Source of the DNA: Chara braunii | Taxonomy: Eukaryota > Streptophyta > Charophyceae > Charales > Characeae | Length of the DNA stretch: 29,756 nucleotides | Assembly: GCA_003427395.1 (NCBI GenBank) | Contig: BFEA01000280.1 | Coordinates: 1,043,212-1,072,967 of the forward strand | Direction of reading: 5' to 3' | Shown: in pieces, positions 9,727 through 20,454 of the stretch | How the letters are laid out: the number at the start of each line of letters is the position of its first letter | Position numbering within the stretch: position 1 is the first letter of the stretch | Position numbers and translations under genes: made by a program | Notes under the pieces: generated by a model | The model's input: the letters and a program-made list of their open reading frames with translations, nothing else | The model's database searches: none | Told to the model about the DNA's origin: nothing

Positions 9727-10352
9727 GCGACCCTCGAGATTAAAGAGGACCGCATGAGTATGGGTACTACATAGTACACCATCATTGCGACTGCTTGCAT
9801 ATGCTTGCGTTGCAAGTCGATATGAGGTTAGTCCTGCGTCCGCACGGTTTTATACTAAGTCTCGCGCGCAACGCCTATCTGATTTCCGCATCGGAGAGTT
9901 ATGGGATGGCTACTAAGGGACTAGGAGTGTTGTCGTGTTGTTTGTTCCGTGGTCACGCTTGGGACCTCAGCCTCCAAGGCGTCGGTTCGCGTGCGGGTCC
10001 GAAAGAGGCGTAAAGCCTTGTGTACCCCCTATGCTACAGCGAACTAGAAACGCCCTCGGCTGGTCCACCTCTGCGATTGCAACTGATTAGCTTTCGTACT
10101 GTGGACGGGTAGCTCGGTGGGGATACGCCCACCAAAGGGAGGTGACGACTCCCGTAAGGTGGAGGTAAGTCGTGCCTCTCGTAGGCCCTATCCTGTCGTA
10201 GGGGCTCGCGGGAGGTATGGCTGGCGCACTTGGCCGGAGCGGCTTGCGAAAACTCCATATGTTTTCGCGACGAGGATCAGACCAACTCATGCGTGACGCG
10301 GCCGGAAGGGTCCCGGCCCGCCTTGCGAGGTGCCGGACCGATGCGCGTGACA
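9727..10352 (+). mobile_element. E3: truncated LTR end, inverted relative to E1
   Basis: The reverse complement of this stretch follows E1 6239-6825 throughout, with blocks such as AAGTGCGCCAGCCATAC, GGGCGTATCCCC and TACTATGTAGTACCCATA. Its outer end GTGACA at 10352 corresponds to the LTR 3' terminus. Homology starts exactly at the outer edge of the E1 5' LTR, so E1 appears to have inserted into this LTR and the rest should lie left of the window. No clear PBS follows 10352, so this may be a 3' or solo LTR. Confidence 0.75.
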
Positions 10353-10715
10353 CCGCCCTTCTCCTGGGAAACCCGTGGATTACCACCTTGCGGTGGTAGT
10401 TGATCTCCCTCTTCCTCTTCCTCTTCAGTAGCGAGGAGACTCCTCGAGTTGTGGAAACTAGCCAGAATAGTCTGCGTTTTCAAGCTCCCGTGCCCGGTTG
10501 GCCAGCGATGGTGAAAAAGGACGGTAAACCCTAATTCCCTATGGCAGCTTGCACTCCAGGTCGAATAGTTACAGTTCCGTCGGAGTGTTTGAGACTTACC
10601 GCGCCCGCATGGATTTGCGCGAGAATTAGCACATCCCCTAGCGCTACCGGCCCTTCCCCCCCGTCTCGCTATAGTTTTTGTCTTTTGCGCACATCGAGAG
10701 TACTGGAGCGAGGCT
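10353..10715. other. Unassigned sequence after E3
   Basis: Contains a short hairpin, TACCACC-ttgc-GGTGGTA near 10380-10397, and a CTTCCT-rich tract (10405-10425). No gene is recognised. It could be internal sequence of E3 or flanking DNA. Confidence 0.4.
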
Positions 10716-11211
10716 CGTACGTAGGCCATGTGGTGGGTGAATGGTACACACACACCTGTAACTGTTAGCAAACAGCGCATGAGCTTGAATCACGCTGAAA
10801 TCAAAGCGACTGCCATCTCTTCCCCTGTAGCACTGTCTATACAAGTTGTGTAGACCCCCGTAGGAATACGGGCCGTAAGTACGTACGTACGGGCTCATGT
10901 GGTCGTACGGGCCGTGCGTACGGAAAAAAAACAAAAAAAACAAAAATTATAAAAATCTGAAAAAAAAAAAAAGTTATGCAGAAAAATAAACTGAAACACT
11001 TTTGCCTTAGGGTCATATTGAAATTCGTTACCAAATTTGCGATTAAAAAAAACGTTGTTTTTTTTTTTTTTTTTTTTTTTTTTTCGTACGGTGCTGTACA
11101 TACGGCCGTACGATAAACCCCCCGTACGTCGTACGGAGTGTTACACAGAATCGCCCAGACTCGTACGATAATACAACCGTTCCCCTGTAGCACGGTCTAT
11201 ACAGCCGTACG
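10716..11211. repeat. CGTACG-rich cluster
   Basis: The palindrome CGTACG occurs at 10716, 10882, 10886, 10904, 10917, 11085, 11107, 11123, 11130, 11162 and 11206: 11 copies in about 500 bp where about 0.1 is expected by chance. A 16-bp block, CCCCTGTAGCAC followed by a GTCTATAC-like end, is repeated near 10822 and 11182. An A-rich/T-rich core lies between the two motif groups. The arrangement is reminiscent of subterminal transposase-binding repeats of a DNA transposon, but no transposase or clear termini were found. Confidence 0.6.
11057..11084. repeat. Poly-T tract
   Basis: A run of about 28 T. Antisense reading gives poly-lysine ORFs that are not genes. Confidence 0.9.
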
Positions 11212-11323
11212 TGTTCCCACTTAATTGACAACCTGTATTTTGCCTCCAGACCCATTAGAATCGCCCAGACAATCCAACGGTTAAGAAGAGTCAATATTTG
11301 CAGGGGGTTCGAGCAGGGCAAAG

Positions 11324-11600
11324 CCGCCATCCTTGACCGGCAGGCTCAATGGTTGTGCCCTACCATCATCCGATAGCATGCCGATTAGAGGACTTTAGCC
11401 AACACTATTAGTATTGAGCGCACCATTGTTGGCTATTGGCAATTAAATCACGATTAACGACTGGACGAAGATAGAACCAACTTTCCCTCTACACCCACCA
11501 ACGGACTTTCCGGACCCGTTCCCTTCACACCCGCTTGCCCTCACGGAGATGCTAGATTGAGTGATGCTCCTGCGTAGTAACGATGCAATGCCTGATTTAC
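11324..11600. repeat. Dispersed direct repeat, copy 1
   Basis: Matches 12598-12925 in the same orientation with about 90% identity over the core (11361-11600 against 12683-12922), including GAGCGCACCATTGTTGG and CACCCACCAACGGACTTTCC. It starts with GCCGCCATCCTTGACC in both copies. No ORF is conserved; it is probably a fragment of an unidentified repeat. Confidence 0.8.
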
Positions 11601-12051
11601 TAAGAGTGGACATCCTATCTCGCGGGGGGCAGGTCCATGACACACTGCGCGTCGGATTTGGGTCGAAGTTTTTGTGAGGGGCGGCGACAGAAGGTGATCG
11701 AGGGCGGGGGGGTGTGTAGAGGGGTGCGCGTACCGAAATGTTCACAGCACGCCATTAAACGTAAGCGCGCGCCCCGGGGGCAGGGCACACGGCTGACGTT
11801 GATGTGGACGAACATCTTGGAGGTGAGCCGTCAGATATGCGGGCGATTCCCCCCCCCCCCCCGGTTGACCGTCGTTTTGTGTCCCCTTTCTCCTTTTTTC
11901 ATTTCTCGCGCCTGTCGTTTTGTCCCCCCCCTTCTTTTTCTTTTTTTCTTTTCCTTCCTTTTTTTTTCATTTCTCGCGCGACTGTCGTTTTGTGCCCCCC
12001 ATTAGGCCGTCGTTGTTTCAGCGAACGAACATCTTGGAGGCGAGCCATCCT
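11601..12051. repeat. C/T-rich region bounded by a short direct repeat
   Basis: GAACATCTTGGAGG followed by GAGCC occurs at 11812 and 12026. Between them are a C run and two or three copies of a GTCGTTTTGTGCCCC / CATTTCTCGCGC unit (near 11870, 11908 and 11983) separated by T/C tracts. Overlapping phenylalanine-rich ORFs here are composition artefacts. Confidence 0.6.
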
Positions 12052-12081
12052 AAATGCAGTGTGAGGTCACCCACTGCATTT
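12052..12081. repeat. Perfect 10-bp inverted repeat
   Basis: AAATGCAGTG (12052-12061) and CACTGCATTT (12072-12081) across a 10-nt loop. It stands alone; function unknown. Confidence 0.75.
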
Positions 12082-12252
12082 GTTATTTCTTGGCGTCGTA
12101 GCCCGCACCGCTTGCACTTACCTAATAAGTATTGACGTTCAAATAATTCTATAAAAAATAAAAATAAAATATAATAATTAAAAAATAAAAACCAAATTGA
12201 TCCAATCTCATTGAACAAAAACGTTTTTATAAAAAAAAACAAAAAATCAATG

Positions 12253-12299
12253 GGTAACTTCGGCGCAGTCACGAAAACAGTTTGTAATTGCACTTCAGG
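12253..12299. repeat. Short dispersed repeat (CGCAGTCACGAAA family), copy 1
   Basis: Matches 14734-14783 and 16748-16800 in both copies of the 2-kb duplication: GGCGCAGTCACGAAA followed by CAGTTTGTAATTGCA. In the duplication it leads into an inverted repeat that is lost here. Confidence 0.65.
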
Positions 12300-12545
12300 C
12301 AATCCCGTTAATACAACACACCCCCACGCGACCCCACCGGACCCGAAACGTAGGTCATATACATTCAGCACCGGCCCTTTTGCCTCAAGTGCAATTATAA
12401 ACTCAAACCCTGACTGCCTCGTAGTTTTCTAAAAAATCAATTAATCAAACAATTAATTAACAATAGACTAAATATAATAGAAATAATAGATCTATTACTT
12501 CTATTTTATTCATGAACGTGTTGTATTTTAATTTAATAATAAATA

Positions 12546-12700
12546 ATGGTTTCGATTCCCAACAGCCTCATGTACGTGCCTGGGCATGCTTGGTGCCCGC
12601 CGCCATCCTTGACCAGTAGAAAAGCGACCCTCACTGGTTTTGATTCCGAACATCCTCATGTATATGGTTGGGCATGCTTGGTGCCCTACCATCATGAAAT
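12546..12700. repeat. 94-bp tandem pair
   Basis: TGGTTT[C/T]GATTCC followed by AACA and CCTCATGTA, then TGGGCATGCTTGGTGCCC, occurs near 12546 and 12640. The second unit runs into dispersed repeat copy 2. The GGTTTCGATTCCC part resembles a pol III B box, but no A box is seen. Confidence 0.65.
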
Positions 12701-12925
12701 AACATGCTGATTAGAGGACCTTAACCAACAATGTTAGTATCGAGCGCACCATTGTTGGTTATTGGCTACTGGATCACGATTAACGAATGGACGAAGATAG
12801 AACTAACTTTCCCCTTACACCCACCAACGGACTTTCCGGACCCGTTCCCTCCACACCCGCTTGCCCTCGCGCAGATACTAGATTGAGTGATGCTCCTGCG
12901 TAGTAACGATGGAATGCCTAATTGC
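12598..12925. repeat. Dispersed direct repeat, copy 2
   Basis: Partner of 11324-11600. Compared with copy 1 it has about 50 bp extra near its start, where the 94-bp tandem unit is inserted or duplicated. Confidence 0.8.
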
Positions 12926-13745
12926 CTGAGCTGGAAATATGTCTTGGTCCCTGGTTAGCGGGTGTGTGGAGTGTTGCACCGCGGTCTCTTATAATTCAAG
13001 CCCGAGGATCGTGTGGATTGAAACCCAAGTATCCTGAGTGAGTCCTAACTTTTCCTCCTTTAAAACTCAAAAATCCCTTGTAGTTCTCTTTTTTGGATCC
13101 AAGGACCTGGTGTGAATGGCCCTGCCTCACAGCGCCCCTCCGGGAGGCCGGGTCCATCTCGTTTATCAGCTTCAAGAAGTGCAGTGGGTGCTCAAAGGAG
13201 GCCCCCTACATTATTGATTAGACCTGCGGCCATGCAGTTAACCCCCAGGCTCCACCGGGGTAGTTAATGTCGGTAGCCAAGATCTCAAATTATTCACGTA
13301 TACCTCTTAACTTATTAAATCATCCCAAATTTTCATCAATCATCAGTGTATTGCAATTATAAGGGACACTGGGCCCGGTTCCCAGCACGTGTTGCTCCCC
13401 ATGAATAGATTGGAGCATCACAATCTTTCAATTTTCTCTCAAAGAGTGTAATATTTCTTACCCCTTTGCCTTTCATTACTTCCTAACCATTACTTATCAT
13501 TGCTTCTCAGTTTTTTTTTCGAATCTTCAACCCTCCTCCCCGTTTCTCTCTTGTTCGGGGCCATTATTGTTTTTCAGCACACTTCTTATGGCTCGCACGA
13601 CTATCCTTCTCGTACCAAAGGGAGAGGGACAAAGAGGGAGGGAATGGGGGAAAACGACATGAGGTGCTACAAACAGGAAACATGGGAGAGGAGACATGAC
13701 GAGAAAGGAGAGGTTGAAAAAAAGAGTTAAGTGGTTGAGATAGCG
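12926..13745. other. Unassigned intergenic sequence
   Basis: About 0.8 kb with no recognised gene or repeat partner in the window. The ORF at 13500-13730 has low-complexity composition and no domain. A GC-rich patch at 13110-13270 is unexplained. Confidence 0.5.
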
Positions 13746-13849
13746 ATTAAAAAGTAGAAAGTGGGGAGTGCAAGAGAGGAGAGTAGGCGCAAAGTCTCAC
13801 TCAACTATGCTTACCCTTACTAATCATCCCTAATCAACACTAACAATTC

Positions 13850-14036
13850 GTTAAACCACCAGTACGTGCCCATCTGGACCGCAGGCCTGACACCTCGAAT
13901 TTTGGAAGCACGAAACAAAACGCGACCGTTGATCCAACTTATCAACGGCAAGCCCAGCGTTTGACTTTTTGGCCTCGTTTTCTTGTGTCGACAAGTTTCG
14001 GACTGCAAGGCTGGAGCCATGTACTAGTGGTTTAAC
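13850..14036. mobile_element. MITE-like element in copy A
   Basis: A 187-bp unit begins GTTAAACCACCAGTACGTG and ends with the inverse complement, CATGTACTAGTGGTTTAAC, 17 of 19 pairs matching, with weaker pairing further in. A second perfect 8-bp hairpin sits at its centre (CCGTTGAT at 13926, ATCAACGG at 13941). No clear target-site duplication was found, so its transposon nature is inference. Confidence 0.5.
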
Positions 14037-14119
14037 AGCGCAATGCGCCATCTTCAACATAATGTTGGACTGTATGGCACTTTTTTCCGCTTTTTGCTGT
14101 TTTTTATTCTCATGCAACA

Positions 14120-14260
14120 CTCTCGCCACAATCAATAGCACTATTGTCATCATCTCCCTCATCATTAACAGCACCATCAACAACATTATCACCAATCATA
14201 ATCATCATCATTATTATCAACCAATCATCAGCATCAATCATTGTCGTTCCTTATATCATC
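14120..14260. repeat. ATC/ATT-rich low-complexity tract, copy A
   Basis: Degenerate CAT/ATC/ATT triplets giving isoleucine- and histidine-rich shadow ORFs. Counterpart at 16125-16250. Confidence 0.75.
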
Positions 14261-14998
14261 GATGTTGTTTTATTTCTTCCCAGGTAAATGGTTGAGATGG
14301 TGGGGGGGAGAGACGACACAAGGTGAGAGGTGTTCGCCTTGAAGAGAAAATAGGCAAATATAGGGACTGCTCTAGTCTGGGGATGGGAGTGAAGAACGAG
14401 GTCACCTCAGTTCCTAGCGGTGACAGTTTGGGGCATGGTCAGTTACAGATATGTTTTTTGGGGGAATAGTCTTCCTTGGGGACAATAAACTAGAGGGGGG
14501 ATCTTTCTTTTGTCGAGGCTGATAGGAACTGATCTATTAGAGTTATTATAACGAGGGGAGAGGAGGGGAGGTTGGTGGGGGAAGAAAGAGGTGGAGAGGG
14601 GAAGGCGACAACCATCAATATCCAACATCAACCATCATCATTGGTAGCAGCAACAACATCCTGTTGAGTAGGCAATTTAAACATTCTCGTTAATTCGTCT
14701 CTTCCCCCTCTGAATTGTGTTTTCTTTTTTTAGGGATAACCACGACGCAGTCACGAAAGCCGTTTGTAATTGCATTTCAAACTGCGTTTTAGCAGTTTAG
14801 TCAGGGCCCGAGTTTCAAATGCAGTTTAAACTCCGGCTGACCTTTTTTAGCAGTCCAATAAGACACGTGGTTTTTTTTTTTTTTTTTCTCCGCCTCCCCC
14901 CCCCTCCCTCCTCCTTTAGGCGTGACCGAGATGTGACGTTCCAACCTCACGCCCTGTTTTGTCTTTCGGTCGGAGTGATAAATTATACAGAATAGACC

Positions 14999-15600
14999 CT
15001 AAAAGAACAACAAAATGGGTTGTGCCAAGGAGTTTTGGGAATATTGAGTGTGGGGCCATAGGCAGAACTGAAAGCTCTCATGCGATCCCAGTTTTAGTGA
15101 GGAAGGACCATAGTCCCACGGTAAAGGAATGACGCGCAATGCTTTCAAATGTTCGGCTAATCCAGAAAGTATCTTTGCACCTCTATGCGGGCTACTCATC
15201 GTTTTTTAGAACGGAAAGGCGGGGGTACACACGTGGGATCTCGTTTTCGAATTAAGTCTCAATGTCGTTTGGTATAGAGTTTGGAAACCGGTGTGGATGG
15301 TATCAACTTGCTCACTCTTTTCTTGTGTTTGTCCTCGCCACCTGTCTGATAGTGGAACCCCCTTTCTCGATAACACTCAGTGCGGTGACAATCGCTACAT
15401 AGAGTGTTGGGCCAATGGGGAGCTATTGTCGTCCATAGAATGACAATCAACTTGTTAAAAGGCAATAATAAACAGTCCGGGGGTAAGTGGGTATCGATAA
15501 TGACAAAACATGAGCCTACGAATCCTGAACACCTTGTCTCGGGTGGAAAATAATAGCATCCACCGATCTTGACGACTTCTCGTACGTCCCATTCACACAC
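14999..15600 (-). pseudogene. Degenerate ORF pair in copy A, function unknown
   Basis: A 113-residue ORF (15600-15259, start MCEWDVREVV) is followed on the same strand by a 66-residue ORF (15199-14999). The first shares about 79% of residues over 76 positions with 17613-17326 in copy B, including LLLPFNKLIVILWTT and HWPN. Copy B breaks it by a frameshift at a poly-T/C run. Protein identity is no higher than nucleotide identity, so selection on protein is not evident. No family is recognised; it may be a remnant of a transduplicated gene or transposon ORF. Confidence 0.25.
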
Positions 15601-15867
15601 ACGTGTTCTTTCCTCGTTATACGAGAATGGTGGTGATGAAGATATGAGAAGTTGGCACTAAGACGGGTCGGGACAATCGATATACGTGGCACAGACAAAG
15701 TTTGAGCATGTAAGTCCACCCAATCAGTTATATAATCACATAAGTAAACAATCGCAATGCACAATTAAAAAGTAGAAAGTGGGGTGTGCAAGAGAAGAGA
15801 GTAGGCGCAGGGTCTCACTCAACTATGCTTATCCTTACTGATCATTACTAATCAACACTAACAATTT

Positions 15868-16055
15868 GTTAAACCACCAGTACATGGGCACCTGGGCTGT
15901 AGGCCTTACACCTCAAATTTTGAAAGCACGGAACGAAAACACGATCGGTGATCCAATTTATCAACGGCAAGCTCCGCGTTTGACTTCTTGGCCTTGTTTT
16001 CTTGTGGCGACAAGTTTCAGACTGCAAGGCTGGGGCCATGTACTAGTGGTTTAAC
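15868..16055. mobile_element. MITE-like element in copy B
   Basis: The same 188-bp inverted-repeat unit as 13850-14036, with ends GTTAAACCACCAGTACATG and CATGTACTAGTGGTTTAAC (18 of 19 pairs). Confidence 0.5.
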
Positions 16056-16774
16056 TACGTAGTGCCCCATCTTCAACACAATATTGGACTTTATGACACT
16101 TTTTGTCGTTTTTTGTTGTTTTTTATTATCACAATCAATAACATTATTATCATCATCTCCTTCATCATTAACAACACCATCAACACCATCATCACCAATC
16201 ATAATTATCATCATCATTATCAACTAATCATCATCATTCCTTATATCATCGATGTTGTTCCGTTTTTTCCCAGGTAATTGGTTAAGAGGTAAGATGGTTA
16301 GGTGGGAGAGGCAACACAAGGTGGGAGGTGCTCGCCTTGAAGGGAGCATAGGCAAATATAGGGACTGCTCTAGTCTAAGGCTGGGAGTGAAGAACATGGT
16401 CACCTCAGTTCCTAGCGGTGACAGATAGGGGCAGGGTGAGCTAGAGGCATTTTTGGGGGGGGGAACTAGCTGCCTTGGGGATAGTAAAGTAGAGGGGGGA
16501 TCTTTCTCTTGTCGAGGCGGACAGGAACTGCTCTATTAGAGTTGTTATAATCAGCGGAGGTGGCGAGGGGAGAGGAAGGGAGGTTGGTGGGGGAAGAAGG
16601 GGGTGGAGACGGGAAGGCGACAACCATCAACATCCAACATCAAGCATCATCATTAGTAGCTGCAGCAGCATCCTTTTGAGTGGGAAATTTCGGCGCTCTC
16701 ATCAATTCGTCTTTTTCCCCTCTGAATTGTTTTTTTTTTTTTTTTCAGGGTTAACTACGGCGCAGTCACGAAAG

Positions 16775-16799
16775 CAGTTTGAAATTGCATTTCAAACTG
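16775..16799. repeat. Perfect 11-bp inverted repeat with 3-nt loop
   Basis: CAGTTTGAAAT (16775-16785), TGC, ATTTCAAACTG (16789-16799). The copy A counterpart near 14758-14783 has two mismatches. It lies at the end of the CGCAGTCACGAAA repeat. Confidence 0.8.
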
Positions 16800-17161
16800 T
16801 GTTTTAGCAGTTTAGTCAGGGTCCAAGTTTCAAATGAAGTTTAAACTCCGGCTGACCTTTTTTAGCAGTTCGATCAGGTACGTGACCCTTTTTTTTTTTC
16901 CCTCCCCCCCCCCCATCTCCTTCAGGCGTGGCTGAGATGTGACGTTGACCTCACGCAATTTTCTGTCTGTCGGTCAGTGTGACAAATTATACTGAATGGA
17001 CCCTGAAAGAATAACAAAATGGGGTGTGCAAAATTTTTAAGGAATATTGAGTGTGGGGCCATAGACAGAATTGACAGCCCCCATGCAATCCCAGTCTTAG
17101 TGAGGAAGGACTATAGTCACGGGGTAAAGGAATTGTGCGCAATGCTTTTTCAAATGCTTGC

Positions 17162-17613
17162 CTAATCCAAAAAGTATCTATGCACCTCCATGCGGGCTAT
17201 TTGTCGTTTATCGAACGGAAAGGGAAAGGTACACATGTGGAATCTCGTTTTTCGAATTAAGTCCCAGCTTCGTTTGCTATAGAGTTTGGAAACCGGTGTG
17301 GATAGTATCAGCCTAGTCGCTCTTTTCATATGTTTCTCCTCGCCACGTGTCTGGTAGTAGAGCCCATTTTTTTTTTCTGATAACACTCAGTGCGGCGACA
17401 ATCGCTACACAGAATGTTGGGCCAATGGGGAGCTACTGTCGTCCACAGGATGACAATCAGTTTGTTAAACGGCAATAATAAATAGTATGGGGGAAATGGG
17501 GTATCGAGAATGACAAAACCAGCGCCTACGAATCCCAAACACCTTATCTCGGGTGGAAAATAATAGCGTTCACCGATGTTGGCGACGACTTCTCGTACGT
17601 CCCACTCGCACAC
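17162..17613 (-). pseudogene. Degenerate ORF pair in copy B (frameshifted), function unknown
   Basis: Counterpart of 15600-15259. The reading frame starts MCEWDVREVV at 17613 and is lost at a T-rich run near 17366-17376. Similarity to copy A continues in another frame (17386-17162), with TPVSKLY shared. No family recognised. Confidence 0.25.
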
Positions 17614-17775
17614 ACATGTTTTTTCCTCGTTATACAGGAACGGTGACGATGAGGATACGGGAAGTCGGCACCCAGACGGGTCAGGACAATCGGTCTACGG
17701 GGCATAGGTAAAGTTTAAGCATGTAAGTCTACACAATCAGTTATTTAATGACAAAAATAAAAAGTTGCAATGCTA

Positions 17776-18165
17776 CATGCTCTATTATCTTTCATTCATC
17801 CCGGGAACCGATCCCAAAAAAATGCAAGTTTGATCCAATCAAGACGACACGCATCATTCATTGAGTGAGTGGTGAGCATGCACTCATATAATCTTAGCGG
17901 AATCTTAGCTTAGTTACTCCTATCGATGCATATGTGCAACAAATCTCACATACACGAATCCTCGGCTGTCAAGAGACACATGAAAAAAAAAAAAAAAAAC
18001 GGTAAGATCACATTGGTTTACTAGTCCCTTAAATTCAACGATGCTCATTCGTGTGAGATTCGGTTGAATTCAACAAGGACGATCGAGACCAGAGAAGCAT
18101 AAGATCATTCCACCGCCCATCAGGTAAACCCAAGCAAAGGAACATGAGAGAGAGAAAAAGAGGGA
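17776..18165. other. Spacer between the 2-kb duplication and E2
   Basis: No gene. It holds a 17-bp poly-A (about 17983-17999). The stretch just before 18166 should be the E2 LTR 3' terminus if the LTR were whole, but it does not resemble 25743-25870, so that end has been lost or replaced. Confidence 0.5.
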
Positions 18166-20454
18166 GACGAAAGCGTTGTCGTGGTCGCGTCGTCCCTTCG
18201 TCGCTCTAGCCGGGTGCGCCAGCTGTACATCCCGCGGTCCCCTACGACAGGACAGGTTCCCGTGGGGCATAAGCTTGCTTCCCTAAGGGGTTGTCACCAC
18301 CCTTAGGGACGTATCCCTACCGAGCTACTGACCCACGTGCGAAAGCTTTTAAATGCAACTGCAGAGGTGGGTCAGCCGAGGGCGTTTGCTCGCTTGCTGT
18401 AGTATAGGTACGTGCGATTAAAACGCCTATTGAACCCGGACGTCGTCCGTTCCTTAGGGCGTTGATCTCCTAAGTACGAAGCATACGCCAGTCGACAAGG
18501 ATGGTTTCAACCAAGTGTGAGACCCCCACTATCCTAGTCCCTTTGGTCACCAGTTAAACAGAAAGACATAACAATCACACATAGTTACATAAAAAAGACT
18601 CAACTATAGTCGACATAAACATATAACCAATCTGAAATGATAACCGAACCAATATAAATCATCATTAGATACTTTCTATAACACAATATCAAAATCAAAT
18701 CCGACCACCCGGGGTTGAATTCCACAAAAATCATATAGTCCCCAACAAGGAGTTGGTTTTCAACAATAAACTGAATGCAGCCGACAAGGTAGTCGGTCTA
18801 TCTTAGTTTTGACTTGATGAGATGCGCGTCCAAAGTTATTCATTCCATCCTACCGCCGACCTAAGATTGGACACGCACATACCCGTCTCCATACGTTTCT
18901 CAATGTTCCTGGATGACGGGCTGTTTTGTGGATGATTCTTGATCAGGTGCATTGCTTGAAGTGTTGCATGTCTCTCTCTCTAGGAAGTGGTCTGGGTATT
19001 CCTCCTCCTAGTCCGAGCACAAGACTCGGATCTCAGAAGTCGAGTCGTCTCCACCGAATCGGCAAAGTACCCCCCCGTAGAACGGTCCACTTTGGGTCGA
19101 TAACAAGGTCGGCTCCTAAAGCAACGAACCCTCGCCCCAGATGCTTCCTGAAAAAAAGAATGTGTTAAGCACAAGTAGATTTTAAGTTGTCCCCTTCGTC
19201 TCTTACACAAGGTAACTCAAACGAAAATAGTTAGAAAAGATAGAGAATAAGAATCATTTAGACAAATAAAAGTCATTAAAAAAAAAGATGACCAATCTTT
19301 AGGAAAAAGACTACGTCCGTTTGACCTTATCTGCTTTATTGATTCTAATTCGTTTTACGGTGCGCATAAAAAAAAATTAACGTTTTTCAAAACCACAAAC
19401 CCTTCTTGGCATGCAGGTAGGTGAGAAGTCAAAAGAAGACACTCCTTTTCCATTTTCTCAAATAGGCATAATCAATCTCCTCTGCAAGCATCCTTCTACC
19501 TACCTGCACAACACAGAGACAACAAGTTCAAGAGAAAACGAATGCAATCCCATGCCCAAGTCAGACCTTTCCATTCACATGCACGATACGCATAACTTTC
19601 CTGTACCTTTTCAACGAACATTCAATGACAGGGTCAAGCAAAGTGTGGGTTCACACAGGTGTGAAGAGAAATCTGAGTCGATCAACCGACCTTGAGTGAA
19701 GTGGTGCCGAAGAAGCGTTCTGACTCACTCAAGAAAGCCAACCAACAAGCCGTGTGTGCCGCCGAAAGTTATAGTCTCAAGTAAAATCCTGATCAAACCA
19801 CCTCTCACTTGCATGCCTCATCCGCGGTAACCCAAGCGTGAAAACGGCGAGCCGCACGCGTCCTAGAAAAAACACTCAATCTGGTACCACGTCAGTCCCA
19901 ACTAGTCCTAAGCGGTCTCAGATGGTTCCACGCGGGTCTTGGTGGTCCCATGTTGTCAAACACTTCGTCGAATGACTATTGAGTCAATACCCATTTCCGC
20001 CACACTTCTCAAAAAAATAAAATCGGCGCCGAATCTTAAAACCGCATGCGTCTAGACTGCCGCAAATGACCGTCCGCGTCCCACCTCAGTCCCGACTGAA
20101 TCTAGGCAGTCCTAAGTAGTCCAATCTCACTTCCACAAGTGTTGGGTAGTCCCAACTACAAAACATTTATCTCATATGCCGCATAAAAAAATAAACCCGC
20201 CTGTCGCGCTCAGATTTCGTACCGTCGCATGCCGTCAACCGCCACCATGTCACGCTGCTGCTACCGTACACAACCAATGGAAAAAGACCTTCACCAAGAA
20301 AAGCAGACGCCGCGCCACAACAAAAAACCTTTTAGCGTCGTAAAAAAAAAAAACCTCCATTGTCGCGCCTCACGTCCCACCGTCGTGCCACAATTTCACT
20401 GCCTTGCCGAACTCTCGTCGGAAAATGGCAGCACGTCGCCGAGCCGGGCCCAGT

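Larger units (their letters stand above)
13746..15762. repeat. 2.0-kb tandem duplication, copy A
   Basis: Collinear with 15764-17775 from ATTAAAAAGTAGAAAGTGGG to a GCAATGC-containing end, about 85-90% identical by eye with small indels. In order it contains a MITE-like element, ATC-rich DNA, a purine-rich tract (14551-14610), a CGCAGTCACGAAA repeat, poly-T/C, and degenerate minus-strand ORFs. The two copies abut directly. Confidence 0.9.
15764..17775. repeat. 2.0-kb tandem duplication, copy B
   Basis: Second copy of 13746-15762, with the same internal order of features. It differs by point changes and by homopolymer length at 16730-16745, 16890-16915 and 17366-17376. Confidence 0.9.

Noticed and set aside
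10353-10380. PBS of E3
   Set aside because: The bases after the LTR end do not start with TGG and match tRNA-Asp poorly.
11637-12135. Overlapping phenylalanine- and proline-rich ORFs
   Set aside because: They are open in all three frames because of T and C tracts; no start context or domain.
12546-12560. GGTTTCGATTCCC as a tRNA gene or SINE B box
   Set aside because: No A box or cloverleaf could be built upstream; kept only as part of a tandem pair.
14551-14610. G-quadruplex in the purine-rich tract (also 16555-16615)
   Set aside because: Four G runs exist, but loop lengths are uneven and long; more likely a simple purine tract.
18926-19168. ORF with RLGSQKS...RCFLKKRMC shared by both E2 LTRs (26690-26938)
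   Set aside because: Similarity equals that of the surrounding LTR, there is no domain, and the N-terminal part differs by frame.
19411-19695. ORF starting MQVGE, present in both E2 LTRs (27115-27405)
   Set aside because: The two copies are frameshifted relative to each other after about 35 residues, so the shared start only reflects LTR identity.
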